12,884 nt of DNA from Verrucomicrobiota bacterium (GTDB taxonomy: Bacteria > Verrucomicrobiota > Verrucomicrobiia > Limisphaerales > CAIQOK01). The notes below the pieces were generated by a model that made no database searches, had not been told where the DNA came from, and was given only the letters and a program-made list of their open reading frames with translations. Positions within the stretch are counted from its first letter, which is position 1. Each line of letters starts with the position of its first letter. The translations under genes were made by a program, and so were the position numbers. Where the stretch lies: NCBI GenBank assembly GCA_025363535.1, contig JANYDP010000352.1, forward strand, positions 1 through 12,884, given 5' to 3'. Below, one piece after another: positions 1 through 7,366 of the stretch.

Positions 1-856
1 ATTTCTGCTCGTCCCGCAGTTTGGCGGCGAAGGTGACTTCCATTTCCTGACCGTAAATGTCGCCGGCAAAATCGAGCAGGTGAACCTCCACGCGGAGTTG
101 CGGCGTCGGGTTGTTTACGGTCGGGCGCAGACCAATGTTCAACACCGCGCGAAAACTTTTCTTCCCAACGTTCGCATGCGCGGCATAAACCCCGTTGGGT
201 GGCAGCAACAGCCCGGTCGTGTCCAGATTCGCCGTGGGAAAACCGAGTTTGTGTCCAAGCTGGTCGCCATGCACGACTCCGCCCGCGAAGGAATAGGCGC
301 GTCCGAGCATCTGGCTGGCGGCGTCAAAATCACCGGCGCGGATGGCTTCGCGAATGCGCGTGCTGCTGACGACTTTGCCGTCGAGGGAAACTTCCGCCAT
401 GCCGTGGACAGTGAAATTGAGTTCCGCGCCGAGGGTTTTTAGCAACGCGACGTTGCCACTGCGTTTGTTGCCGAAGACAAAATCCGCACCGACGCAGATG
501 CTCTGGATGCGACCTAAATCCCGGACGAGTCCGCGAATGAAAGTCTCGCCCGTCTGCTGGCTGAAAGCCTTGTCGAAAGGAATTTCCAGCACCGCATCCG
601 CACCGAGGGATTTGATCGTGCGCAGTTTTTGCGGCCGGGAATAAATCAGCGGCGGCACACGGTCGGGCGCGACGATGGTGCTGGGATGTTTGTCGAACGT
701 GACAACGAGCGCGAGGCCGTCATGCTTCCGCGCATCGGCGACGGTCTGCCGGATGATCTGCTGATGGCCGAGATGCACTCCGTCGAACACACCGATAGCC
801 AGGCAGACCTTGCGGCTGCCGCTGCCGAGTTGGTTCGCAGCGTGAATGACTTTCAT
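1..856 (-). CDS. ribF: Bifunctional riboflavin kinase / FAD synthetase, 3' end cut off
   Basis: RibF phosphorylates riboflavin to FMN and adenylates FMN to FAD in the cytoplasm. Reading minus from the ATG at 856-854 gives 285 codons open to the window edge, so the last roughly 20-30 residues are outside (family usually about 305-315). The N-terminal FAD synthetase domain shows the nucleotidyltransferase motif FDGVHLGH at residues 24-31, GADFVFG at 123-129 and SSTRIRE at 164-170. The C-terminal riboflavin kinase domain shows LGFPTAN at 204-210, NGVYA at 221-225, LNIGLRPTV at 239-247 and EVHLLDF at 257-263, with E257 as the likely catalytic glutamate. The start lies one base after the truB stop codon, which suggests translational coupling. 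No Shine-Dalgarno sequence is visible. Last visible gene of the nusA-infB operon. Identity is secure from the combined motifs. Confidence 0.95.
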   Translation of the reverse strand, partial: MKVIHAANQLGSGSRKVCLAIGVFDGVHLGHQQIIRQTVADARKHDGLALVVTFDKHPSTIVAPDRVPPLIYSRPQKLRTIKSLGADAVLEIPFDKAFSQQTGETFIRGLVRDLGRIQSICVGADFVFGNKRSGNVALLKTLGAELNFTVHGMAEVSLDGKVVSSTRIREAIRAGDFDAASQMLGRAYSFAGGVVHGDQLGHKLGFPTANLDTTGLLLPPNGVYAAHANVGKKSFRAVLNIGLRPTVNNPTPQLRVEVHLLDFAGDIYGQEMEVTFAAKLRDEQK

Positions 857-857
857 C

Positions 858-1574
858 TTAGGACATCGCCACCAGTTTCAAAAATGGCATCACCCGCTTT
901 TCCAATTCACTGGTCGTGAGCTTGAGCAACGGATCCAGCGGCATGGCGTCGGCGACATCAAACTTGCCGGAGACCGCACGGCGCAACGTGGCGAGATGCG
1001 CACCGCAGCCGAGCTTGTTGCCGAGATCGTGAGCGACGCTGCGGACATACGTGCCCTTGGTGCAGGCGAGCTTGAAGGTGCCGACGGGTTCGGTGTAGGC
1101 CGTGAAACGAAAGTTGTAGATGTGGACCAGGCGCGGCTCACGCTCCACCTCGATGCCTTTGCGCGCCAGTTTGTAGAGCGGGACGCCATTTTTCTTGATG
1201 GCAGAAACCATCGGCGGGATTTGCATCTGATCGCCGATGAAGGACGCCGAGGCTTCGTTCAATTCATCGAGCGTCATCGGCATCACCGGGAGCGACGCGG
1301 TGATCTCACCGTCAGCGTCGTAGCTGTCGGTGGCTTCGCCGAACTTCATCGTGCCTTCATAAACCTTGTCGTCGGACATGAGCTTTTCGGAAAGCTTGGT
1401 GCCGCGGCCAAGGACGATGATGAGCAGGCCGGTGGCATTCGGATCGAGCGTGCCGCAATGGCCGACCTTTTTGATGCCGAACTTGCGGCGGATGGCATCC
1501 ACGACATCGTGCGAAGTCGGGCCGCTGGGTTTATCAACGAGGAGCGCGCCGTCGAGCGTGGAGAATTCTTGCAT
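858..1574 (-). CDS. truB: tRNA pseudouridine(55) synthase
   Basis: TruB converts U55 in the T-arm of tRNAs to pseudouridine. The 238-residue product opens with the family signature LLVDKPSGPTSHDVV (residues 11-25) and carries the catalytic motif GTLDPNATGLL, with the nucleophile aspartate at D44. The motif VPLYKLARKG and the segment CTKGTYVRSVAHDLG follow in family order. I place the start at the ATG at 1574-1572, four bases after the stop of the preceding gene. An upstream ATG at 1616 would overlap that gene by 38 bases and add 14 unconserved residues. The protein is shorter than E. coli TruB (314 residues) and probably lacks the C-terminal PUA-type extension, as in other short bacterial TruBs. 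The ribF start follows one base after its TAA. Confidence 0.95.
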   Translation of the reverse strand: MQEFSTLDGALLVDKPSGPTSHDVVDAIRRKFGIKKVGHCGTLDPNATGLLIIVLGRGTKLSEKLMSDDKVYEGTMKFGEATDSYDADGEITASLPVMPMTLDELNEASASFIGDQMQIPPMVSAIKKNGVPLYKLARKGIEVEREPRLVHIYNFRFTAYTEPVGTFKLACTKGTYVRSVAHDLGNKLGCGAHLATLRRAVSGKFDVADAMPLDPLLKLTTSELEKRVMPFLKLVAMS

Positions 1575-1578
1575 GAAA

Positions 1579-2562
1579 TTACTTGGCGGCGTGGATCGCC
1601 TTTTTAACTGCCGCAATCACTTTGCGCTGCGTGGCGAGCGGCGTGCCGGGGATGCGTGCGCCGGCCGCCGCCGGATGACCGCCGCCGCCAAACAGGCCGG
1701 CGATGTCACTGACGTTCACCTTCGCACTTTTTGAGCGCAAGCTGATGCGGGTCAGCTCCGGTTCAATTTCCTCGAACACGCACGCAACGACCACCGGCTC
1801 AATCGCACGGATGTGGTCAATCAAACCCTCGGTGTCGTTGCTCTCCGCGCCGGTGCGGGCGAGGTCGGCCTTCTTGAGCCAGAAATAGCCGATTTTATTT
1901 TCCTGCGTCAGCCGGAAGTGACTGTAAACATGCTTGAGCAGACGCGCGCGCGAGAGTGGATAGGACTGATAGACTTCATCGGTAATCTTTGCCAGGTTCG
2001 CGCCGCGCGTGACGAGTTCGGCGCCCGCGTGAAAGGTGCCAGGCCGCGTGGACGGGTATTGAAAGGAGCCGGTGTCCGTGGAGATCGCGGTGAACAGGCA
2101 GTCCGCGATTTGCTTGGTAACCGGCCAGCGCGCGATTTTCAACAGGCGATAAATCAGTTCGCCCGTGGAAGGTTCGCGCGGCGAGATCCAGTTCACGTCG
2201 CCGTAGCGCGTGTTGCTTTCGTGATGGTCAATGTTGATGAGCAGGCCGCGCTCGGCCACACAGTCACCCACCTTGCCCAGGCGCTCGAAACTCGCGCAGT
2301 CCGTGGCGATGACGCAGTCGAACTTCTGGCCGGGCTTCGGTTTCTGAAACACGCCGTCGGGATCGAGGAATTTTAATTTGGCGGGCGCAGCATCCTCGTT
2401 CCAGCAGCAGACTTTTTTGCCCTCCGCCTTCAACGCCAGCGCCAGGCCGACCTGCGAACCGATGCAGTCGCCGTCGGGCCGGATGTGGCCGGCGATGCAG
2501 AAAGTCTCCTTCTCGCGGATGACTTCGAGAATCCGGTCAATGACTTTGGGATGGCTTTTCAC
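1579..2562 (-). CDS. nrnA: DHH/DHHA1 phosphoesterase, NrnA-like (oligoribonuclease / pAp phosphatase)
   Basis: Members of this family degrade short RNA oligonucleotides (nanoRNase) and dephosphorylate 3'-phosphoadenosine 5'-phosphate in the cytoplasm. The 327-residue product has the four DHH-domain metal motifs in order: GHIRPDGDCIGS (H26, D30, D32), ATDCAS (D88), IDHHESN (D112-H113-H114) and STDTGSF (D163). A C-terminal DHHA1 domain follows, with GGGGHPAAAGARI at residues 292-304. The start is a GTG at 2562-2560 that shares one base with the TAG stop of rbfA (TAGTG), a classic coupling overlap. The position between rbfA and truB is the usual one for this gene. The DHH family also includes c-di-AMP phosphodiesterases and RecJ. 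The length, single-domain layout and operon place favour NrnA, but substrate preference cannot be read from sequence. Confidence 0.9.
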   Translation of the reverse strand: MKSHPKVIDRILEVIREKETFCIAGHIRPDGDCIGSQVGLALALKAEGKKVCCWNEDAAPAKLKFLDPDGVFQKPKPGQKFDCVIATDCASFERLGKVGDCVAERGLLINIDHHESNTRYGDVNWISPREPSTGELIYRLLKIARWPVTKQIADCLFTAISTDTGSFQYPSTRPGTFHAGAELVTRGANLAKITDEVYQSYPLSRARLLKHVYSHFRLTQENKIGYFWLKKADLARTGAESNDTEGLIDHIRAIEPVVVACVFEEIEPELTRISLRSKSAKVNVSDIAGLFGGGGHPAAAGARIPGTPLATQRKVIAAVKKAIHAAK

Positions 2563-2951
2563 TAGGGCTTTTCCGGCGGAACGGCGGGGGCAGCGGGGGC
2601 GGCGGGGGGATTTTTTTCCAACTCCTCGATGATCTGCATCACGCGGTTGCCGCGCACAACGGATTCATCCATCACGAACCGCAGCACCGGCGTGAACTTC
2701 AAGACCACGGCGCTGGCCACGAGGGACTGGATGCGGATGCGGTGTTCGGAGAGCCGCGCGATGCCGCGCTTTTTCTGGTCGGCGTTGCCGAAGATGCTGA
2801 TGAACACGACGGCGGACTTCAAATCGCCCGCCAGGTCAATGTCATTGACGTTGATCAGGCCGACCTGCGAGACGTCGAACTCGCGGCGGATGGCTTCGCC
2901 GATTTCGCGCTTGAGCAATTCACGGACTCGTTCTTGGCGGACGGTGAGCAT
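2562..2951 (-). CDS. rbfA: 30S ribosome-binding factor A
   Basis: RbfA is a small KH-type protein that binds the immature 30S subunit and aids 16S rRNA 5'-end maturation. The 129-residue product begins RQERVRELLKREIGEAI, followed by the beta-strand block SAVVFISIFG (46-55). It contains the family's conserved end LKFTPVLRFVMDES at residues 84-97, then an Ala/Pro-rich tail (115-129) typical of lineage-specific extensions. The start ATG at 2951 is the only suitable one and is preceded by a heptad repeat tract rather than a Shine-Dalgarno sequence. It lies downstream of infB, its normal neighbour, and overlaps the next gene by one base. Confidence 0.93.
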   Translation of the reverse strand: MLTVRQERVRELLKREIGEAIRREFDVSQVGLINVNDIDLAGDLKSAVVFISIFGNADQKKRGIARLSEHRIRIQSLVASAVVLKFTPVLRFVMDESVVRGNRVMQIIEELEKNPPAAPAAPAVPPEKP

Positions 2952-2954
2952 GGG

Positions 2955-2989
2955 AATTTATGATTTTGGATTTACGATTTACGATTGCC
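2955..2989. repeat. Heptanucleotide tandem repeat upstream of rbfA
   Basis: On the plus strand five consecutive heptads can be read: AATTTAT (2955-2961), GATTTTG (2962-2968), GATTTAC (2969-2975), GATTTAC (2976-2982) and GATTGCC (2983-2989). Two are identical and the others are degenerate. The tract fills half of the 65-bp infB-rbfA gap and ends three bases before the rbfA start codon, so it is transcribed as an A-rich ribosome-standby-like segment. From memory, similar AAATCGTAAATC-type heptad tracts occur between genes in Verrucomicrobiota and Planctomycetota, but I could not check this. Confidence 0.7.
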
Positions 2990-3016
2990 CCAAGAGCGGG
3001 CAACCGTCACAAAACA

Positions 3017-5518
3017 TCACAGCTTCGCCGCAGTTTTTTCCACCGAGTAGCACTCGATGGCGTCGCCGACCTGCAGGTCGCTGAAACCGTCAATGCGGAT
3101 GCCGCACTCCATGCCGGCGCGGACTTCGTTGACCTCGTCCTGGAAACGGCGCAGCGACTGGGTGATGCCTTCGTAGATGATTTCCTTGCGGCGGCGGATG
3201 CGCACCTTGCCCTTGGCAATGCGGCCCGCGCTGACGACGCAACCCGCGACCGGCACGCCGCTGGACAGCTCGAAAATTTTCCGCACATCGGCCGAGCCGA
3301 CGATGACGTCCTTGAGAATCGGATCGAGCAGGCCGGCCATGCCCTCCTTCACCTGGTCAATCAACTCGTAGATGATCGCGTAAAGTTTGATCTGCACGCC
3401 TTCGTGCTTGGCCTTGTCGGCGACGCCGCTGTCCACGCGGGTGTGGAAGCCGAGAATGATCGCGTCGGACGCGGAGGCGAGCGACACGTCGGATTCGGTG
3501 ATCGTGCCGACCGCGCTGTGGATGATGTCGAGCGCAACCTTGTCGGCCTCGATTTTTTTCAATGCCTCGACAATCGCCTCGACGGAACCCTGCGTGTCCG
3601 CCTTGACGACGACCTTGAGCACCTTGCCCTGCTGGCCTTGCAACGTGGCGAAAAGATTTTCCAACGTGACCTTGGAGCGGGCGGCTTCCTGGCCCAGCAA
3701 CCGCGCTTCGTGGACGCGTTTCTCGGTCAGATCGCGCGCGGCCTTTTCGTCCTCGACGATGATGAATTCCAAACCGGCTTCCGGCACGCCGTTCAAGCCG
3801 AGAACTTTCACGGCCACCGACGGGCCGGCTTCCTTGAGACGCTTGCCTTCTTCGTTGATGAGCGCACGGACGCGGCCGTAATGTTCGCCGCAGAGAATGA
3901 CTTGCCCAACTTTGAGCGTTCCTTTGCGCACGAGCACGGTGGCGATGGGACCGCCGGGTTCGAGACCGGATTCGATGACGTTACCCTTAGCGTTGCGGTT
4001 GGGATTCGCCTTGAGTTCCAGCAAGTCCGCCTGGAGCAAAATCAATTCAATCAGCTTGTCCACACCCTGTTTGGTCAGCGCGGAAACTTCAGCGAAAATT
4101 GTGTCACCGCCCCAGTCGTCGGGCACCAGCCCCTTGTCCTGCAACTGCTGGCGGACTTTCAGGACGTTCGCGTTGGGATGGTCAATCTTGTTGACCGCGA
4201 CGAGAATCGGAACCTTCGCCGCCTTCGCGTGGCTCAAGGCTTCGAGGGTCTGCGGCATGACGCCGTCATTCGCCGCCACGACGAGGACAACAATGTCCGT
4301 GACATTTGCCCCGCGCGCACGCATGGAGCTGAACGCCGCATGACCGGGCGTGTCGAGGAAAGTGACCTGGGCAATTTCCTTTTTGCGCTCGGGATGCGGG
4401 AAGGAAATCGTGTAAGCGCCAATGTGCTGGGTGATGCCGCCGGATTCGCCCGCCGCGACGTTGGCTTTGCGGATGACGTCGAGCAGCGAGGTCTTGCCGT
4501 GGTCAACGTGGCCCATGATGGTAACCACAGGCGCGCGCGGCTTGAGATCTTCGGGCTTGTCCTCAATGTCCGCTTCCACCTTCTTGACGACCGCGTGGAC
4601 GACACCGCCACCGCGTTCGCGTTTCTCCACTTCAAAGCGCACGCCGTATTTGGCACAGACTTTTTGCGCGACTGCTTCTTCAATTGCTTGGTTGACGTTG
4701 GCGAAAACTCCCGCCTCCATCAGGTCGGCGATGATCTTGAACGGCTTTTGCTTGAGCTGTTCGGCGAGTTCGCGCACAACAATGGGCGGCTTGATGCTGA
4801 TGACCTGCGCGTCGGCGGGCAGTGAAATCTTGGGAACCACCGGCTCGGCCGGCTTGCTGGGACCGCCGCGCTGGGGCGGGAAAGGAGGACGTCCACCCTG
4901 GCCACCAGGGCCGCGTTGAAAAGTGCGCGTGTCTCCACCACGGTTGTCGCCGCGGCGGACAAATTCAGTGCGGCCGGGTTCCGGCCGACGACCAGGAACG
5001 GGTGTCGGAGGTTTGGCCGCGCCGGATTTCTCGCCGGGTCTGGGCGCGCCCGGGCGAGTGGGCAGTTGCACGAAGCCGACTTTTTCTCCCAGCTTGGGCG
5101 GGGCCGGAGTCGGCGGGAGCTTGGGTGCCGGGGGCGCGATTTCCGCAACGGGAATTTCCGGCGCGGGCGCGGCGACGGGCGCGGTTTCAACGGCCTTCAC
5201 CTCGGGGTCTGAAATCTTCGGAACTTCAACGACCGGTGGCGCAACAGCGACGACAACCGGCGGCGGTGGCGGCGCGGTAATGACGACCATGGGTTCATGG
5301 ACGATGACCGGCGGCGGCACGGTCGGCGGCGGCGTGGCCAGGGTGTTCAACTCCGGGTGGTCTTTGCGGATTTCTTCCTCGAGATACTCAGCGGTGATCT
5401 TGTCGAGCGAACTCGACGCCACCTTGGCGGCGGCAATGCCCAGCGTCTTGGCCTTGGTCAGGATGACCTTGTTGTCCAAGCCGAGCTTTTTTGATATGTC
5501 GTAAATCCGAACGGGCAT
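3017..5518 (-). CDS. infB: Translation initiation factor IF-2
   Basis: IF-2 is the GTPase that brings initiator fMet-tRNA to the 30S subunit and promotes subunit joining. The 833-residue product begins with an IF2_N-like helical domain (MPVRIYDISKKLGLDN, residues 1-50). A long low-complexity linker rich in Pro, Ala, Val and Gly follows (about 55-230, with Arg/Gly repeats near 176-218), then a second N-terminal domain (240-300). The G domain has G1 GHVDHGKT (336-343), the switch segment GGITQHIGAY (360-369), G3 DTPGH (389-393, H393 being the GTPase histidine) and G4 NKID (443-446). Domain II, domain III and the tRNA-binding C-terminal domain follow, ending FSDLQVGDAIECYSVEK. Start ATG at 5518; the upstream sequence is A-rich with no Shine-Dalgarno. 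It lies 45 bp after nusA, a universal pairing. Confidence 0.98.
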   Translation of the reverse strand: MPVRIYDISKKLGLDNKVILTKAKTLGIAAAKVASSSLDKITAEYLEEEIRKDHPELNTLATPPPTVPPPVIVHEPMVVITAPPPPPVVVAVAPPVVEVPKISDPEVKAVETAPVAAPAPEIPVAEIAPPAPKLPPTPAPPKLGEKVGFVQLPTRPGAPRPGEKSGAAKPPTPVPGRRPEPGRTEFVRRGDNRGGDTRTFQRGPGGQGGRPPFPPQRGGPSKPAEPVVPKISLPADAQVISIKPPIVVRELAEQLKQKPFKIIADLMEAGVFANVNQAIEEAVAQKVCAKYGVRFEVEKRERGGGVVHAVVKKVEADIEDKPEDLKPRAPVVTIMGHVDHGKTSLLDVIRKANVAAGESGGITQHIGAYTISFPHPERKKEIAQVTFLDTPGHAAFSSMRARGANVTDIVVLVVAANDGVMPQTLEALSHAKAAKVPILVAVNKIDHPNANVLKVRQQLQDKGLVPDDWGGDTIFAEVSALTKQGVDKLIELILLQADLLELKANPNRNAKGNVIESGLEPGGPIATVLVRKGTLKVGQVILCGEHYGRVRALINEEGKRLKEAGPSVAVKVLGLNGVPEAGLEFIIVEDEKAARDLTEKRVHEARLLGQEAARSKVTLENLFATLQGQQGKVLKVVVKADTQGSVEAIVEALKKIEADKVALDIIHSAVGTITESDVSLASASDAIILGFHTRVDSGVADKAKHEGVQIKLYAIIYELIDQVKEGMAGLLDPILKDVIVGSADVRKIFELSSGVPVAGCVVSAGRIAKGKVRIRRRKEIIYEGITQSLRRFQDEVNEVRAGMECGIRIDGFSDLQVGDAIECYSVEKTAAKL

Positions 5519-5563
5519 AATTTATTTTTTCGCCAAACCGCATCATTGCAGCGGGTCGCACGG

Positions 5564-6850
5564 CTAGGCCGTGACCACGGCACCATCGCCACCAAGTTGA
5601 ATCTTTTTGCGTTCCGCCTCATCGCGAGCCGCCTTCAAAACCGCGCCCGCCTGATCCCCAATCGCCGGCAGATCTGAAATGTCGCTTTCATCCGCCGACA
5701 GCAAATCTTCCAGCCGTGTCAAACCGGCATGAACCAATGCGTCCGCCTGCGGTTTGGAAATTCCAGGAATCGCAGCCAACAACTCGACCGCTTCGGCCAC
5801 CTTCTCGTCGAAACCTTTTGTGACAATATATTCCGCTTCGATGTCCACCTGCCAGCCGACCAGCTTGGAGGTGAGCCGCGCGTTCTGACCGCGCTTGCCG
5901 ATAGCGAGCGACAACTGGTCTTCGCTGGTCAGGATACGGACGCGTTTGCGAACTTCGTCCACCTCGAAGGCCTTCAACTTGGCCGGTGCAAGGGCGTTGG
6001 TGACGTAAGTTTTGATGTTCGCGTCCCAACGAATGATGTCCACCTTCTCGTTGTTCAATTCGCGGACAATGTTCTTCACGCGCTGGCCGCGCAGGCCAAC
6101 GCACGCGCCGACCGGATCCACTTTTTCATCGCGCGTCCACACCGCGAGCTTGGTGCGGAAACCGGGTTCCCGGGCAATGGCTTTGACCTCAATGGTGCCG
6201 TCGTTGATCTCGGACACTTCGAGCTGGAACAGCTTGATGATGAAGCGCGGGTCGGCGCGGGACAAAATGATCTCGGGACCGTGGGCACCCTGCTCCACCG
6301 CTTTCACGTAGCAGCGGATGCGTTCACCGACTTGATATTCCTCAATCGGCACGCGCTCGCGGTTCGGCAGCATGGCCTCGTATTTTCCAAGGTCCACAAT
6401 GACATCCGAACGCTCGAAACGCCGGACGGTGCCGCTGATGATTTCGCCGACACGATCCTTGAATTCGGTGAAGATAAGGGATTTTTCCGCGCGGCGAAGC
6501 TGTTGCATCAAAGCCTGCTTGGCATACTGCGCAGCGATGCGGCCGAAGCCGGTGGGGGTGACTTCTAACTCGACTTCCTCGCCGACTTGAGCATCAGGCT
6601 TGGCCCGACGGGCGTCAAAAACGGAAATCTGATCGTGCTTGGAAATGACCTTCTCGGAAACCACGAGCTTGGCGTAGGCACGAATGTCGCCGGACTTGGA
6701 ATCAATCTCCACGCGCAATTCCCGCGCCGGGCCGACGGCTTTCTTGGCGGCGGACAGCAGCGATTCATGGACAGCACCCATCAGGACATCACGGCTGATG
6801 CCCTTTTCTTTTTCCCAGTATTCCAGTACGGCTAAAAAATCGGCGTTCAT
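5564..6850 (-). CDS. nusA: Transcription elongation/termination factor NusA
   Basis: NusA binds RNA polymerase and nascent RNA and modulates pausing, termination and antitermination. The 428-residue product has the N-terminal polymerase-binding domain (about 1-130), an S1 domain (about 135-200, containing GEIISGTVRRFE and DVIVDLGKYEAMLP), the conserved bridge REPGFRTKLAV (228-237) and two KH domains. The KH GxxG loops are GLRGQR (252-257) and GKRGQN (318-323). One C-terminal helix-hairpin-helix module (about 345-410) completes it. Start ATG at 6850, preceded by a weak purine run. First gene of the operon here: rimP, which often precedes nusA, is absent, and ylxR is missing between nusA and infB. 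NusA is known in E. coli to autoregulate its operon. The structured leader upstream could play a similar role, but that is inference. Confidence 0.97.
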   Translation of the reverse strand: MNADFLAVLEYWEKEKGISRDVLMGAVHESLLSAAKKAVGPARELRVEIDSKSGDIRAYAKLVVSEKVISKHDQISVFDARRAKPDAQVGEEVELEVTPTGFGRIAAQYAKQALMQQLRRAEKSLIFTEFKDRVGEIISGTVRRFERSDVIVDLGKYEAMLPNRERVPIEEYQVGERIRCYVKAVEQGAHGPEIILSRADPRFIIKLFQLEVSEINDGTIEVKAIAREPGFRTKLAVWTRDEKVDPVGACVGLRGQRVKNIVRELNNEKVDIIRWDANIKTYVTNALAPAKLKAFEVDEVRKRVRILTSEDQLSLAIGKRGQNARLTSKLVGWQVDIEAEYIVTKGFDEKVAEAVELLAAIPGISKPQADALVHAGLTRLEDLLSADESDISDLPAIGDQAGAVLKAARDEAERKKIQLGGDGAVVTA

Positions 6851-6859
6851 AACTCTTTC

Positions 6860-6958
6860 CGAACGGCGGAACCCAACCCCATGAGGGGAACAAAAAAGTC
6901 GGCAAGTATTAGCTTCCGACTTTCGCGCGCTGGCAGACCAGCAAATCTTTACCGTTCG
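6860..6958 (-). promoter_or_regulatory. Candidate structured leader RNA of the nusA operon
   Basis: In the transcript sense, a 7-nt segment CGAACGG (6958-6952) is perfectly complementary to CCGTTCG (6866-6860), just before the start codon. These could close the whole leader. Three hairpins lie between them: GCTGG/CCAGC with a TCTG loop (about 6944-6931), a terminator-like stem (6923-6895) and CCCC/GGGG with a TCAT loop (6888-6877). The 5' strand of the closing helix starts almost exactly where the candidate promoter predicts transcription to begin. Pairings were found by eye; no covariation data are available. It is not recognisable as a known riboswitch or as a tRNA. Confidence 0.45.
6892..6923 (-). 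terminator. Terminator-like hairpin in the nusA leader (possible attenuator)
   Basis: In the minus sense, AAAGTCGG (6923-6916) pairs perfectly with CCGACTTT (6902-6895). AAG (6915-6913) and CTT (6906-6904) extend the stem past a single bulged base, leaving a six-base loop. The run of six T at 6897-6892 overlaps the stem end, giving intrinsic-terminator form on the minus strand only. It lies 42 bp before nusA and no minus-strand gene lies upstream, so attenuation of the nusA operon is the simplest reading. The U-tract beyond the stem is short (three), so it may be weak. Confidence 0.5.
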
Positions 6959-6963
6959 CTGAC

Positions 6964-6992
6964 ACCTTAGAAATTTACACCAGAGAGGTCAA
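6964..6992 (-). promoter_or_regulatory. Candidate sigma-70 promoter of nusA operon
   Basis: On the minus strand TTGACC (6992-6987) and TAAGGT (6969-6964) are separated by 17 bases. The -35 box matches five of six consensus bases and the -10 box is weak. The predicted start near 6960-6957 would give a leader of about 107-110 nt that begins at the closing helix of the structured leader. Confidence 0.45.
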
Positions 6993-7064
6993 GCCGCATT
7001 TCCGCGAGGCTCGCCTGAGTTGGCCGCTCCATTCCCACACCAAGCAAATAATCCAAATAAACTC

Positions 7065-7093
7065 TTGCACTGCCGCGCACCGCTACCTATATT
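7065..7093 (+). promoter_or_regulatory. Candidate sigma-70 promoter of rpmI-rplT
   Basis: TTGCAC (7065-7070) and TATATT (7088-7093) are separated by exactly 17 bases. The -10 box matches five of six consensus bases. An A/T-rich stretch just upstream (7047-7061) resembles an UP element, as expected for a ribosomal-protein promoter. Transcription would start near 7100, leaving only about 25 nt before the rpmI start codon. Confidence 0.6.
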
Positions 7094-7123
7094 GCGCGCT
7101 CTTTTTGAAAGAAACTCTGATTT

Positions 7124-7333
7124 ATGCGACGTCCAAAAGGTATTAAAACGAAGAAGTCCGTGGCCAAGCGATTCAAAATCACCGCCAGCGGAAAAGTCCT
7201 GCGCGCCAGCGCCGGGAAACGCCACTTGGCGCAAACCAAAAGCCCCAAGCGCCGGCGTAACCTGCGCGGCACCACCACCGTGCACCCCACGGACGTGTAT
7301 CGCATCACGCAGAATCTCCCATTCAGCCACTGA
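7124..7333 (+). CDS. rpmI: 50S ribosomal protein L35
   Basis: L35 is a small basic protein of the large ribosomal subunit. The 69-residue product shows the family core KTKKSVAKRFKITASGKVLR (residues 9-28), then AGKRHL, a strongly basic SPKRRRNLRG segment and the HPTD..RI end that matches the VSPADAKRI region of known L35. Length is slightly above the usual 64-66. The ATG at 7124 follows a short leader with only a weak purine run (GAAAGAAA at 7107-7114). It is followed 33 bp later by rplT, the standard pairing. infC, usually first in this operon, is absent here. Confidence 0.95.
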   Translation: MRRPKGIKTKKSVAKRFKITASGKVLRASAGKRHLAQTKSPKRRRNLRGTTTVHPTDVYRITQNLPFSH

Positions 7334-7366
7334 TTTTTCCTGACACCATTCAACTGACACAAATTT

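Noticed and set aside
54..185. Plus-strand frames within ribF such as 80-442
   Set aside because: They lie opposite ribF, whose reading frame is continuous and full of family motifs.
846..1607. A 253-codon plus-strand open frame opposite truB
   Set aside because: It is the mirror of truB, which carries the catalytic GTLDP motif. The mirror protein is Arg/Asp/Gly-rich with no recognisable domain.
1575..1616. An N-terminal extension of TruB from an upstream ATG at 1616
   Set aside because: It would overlap the preceding gene by 38 bases and add 14 residues not seen in the family. The ATG at 1574 fits the operon spacing.
2960..4825. A 621-codon open frame on the plus strand opposite infB
   Set aside because: infB on the other strand has every IF-2 motif. 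The plus-strand frame is a by-product of GC-rich codon use and has no family-like motifs.
6860..6958. A tRNA reading of the four-helix nusA leader
   Set aside because: The stem and loop sizes are wrong (a four-base loop where a seven-base T loop is needed) and there is no T-loop consensus or CCA context. E. coli has a tRNA gene upstream of nusA, which made this worth testing.
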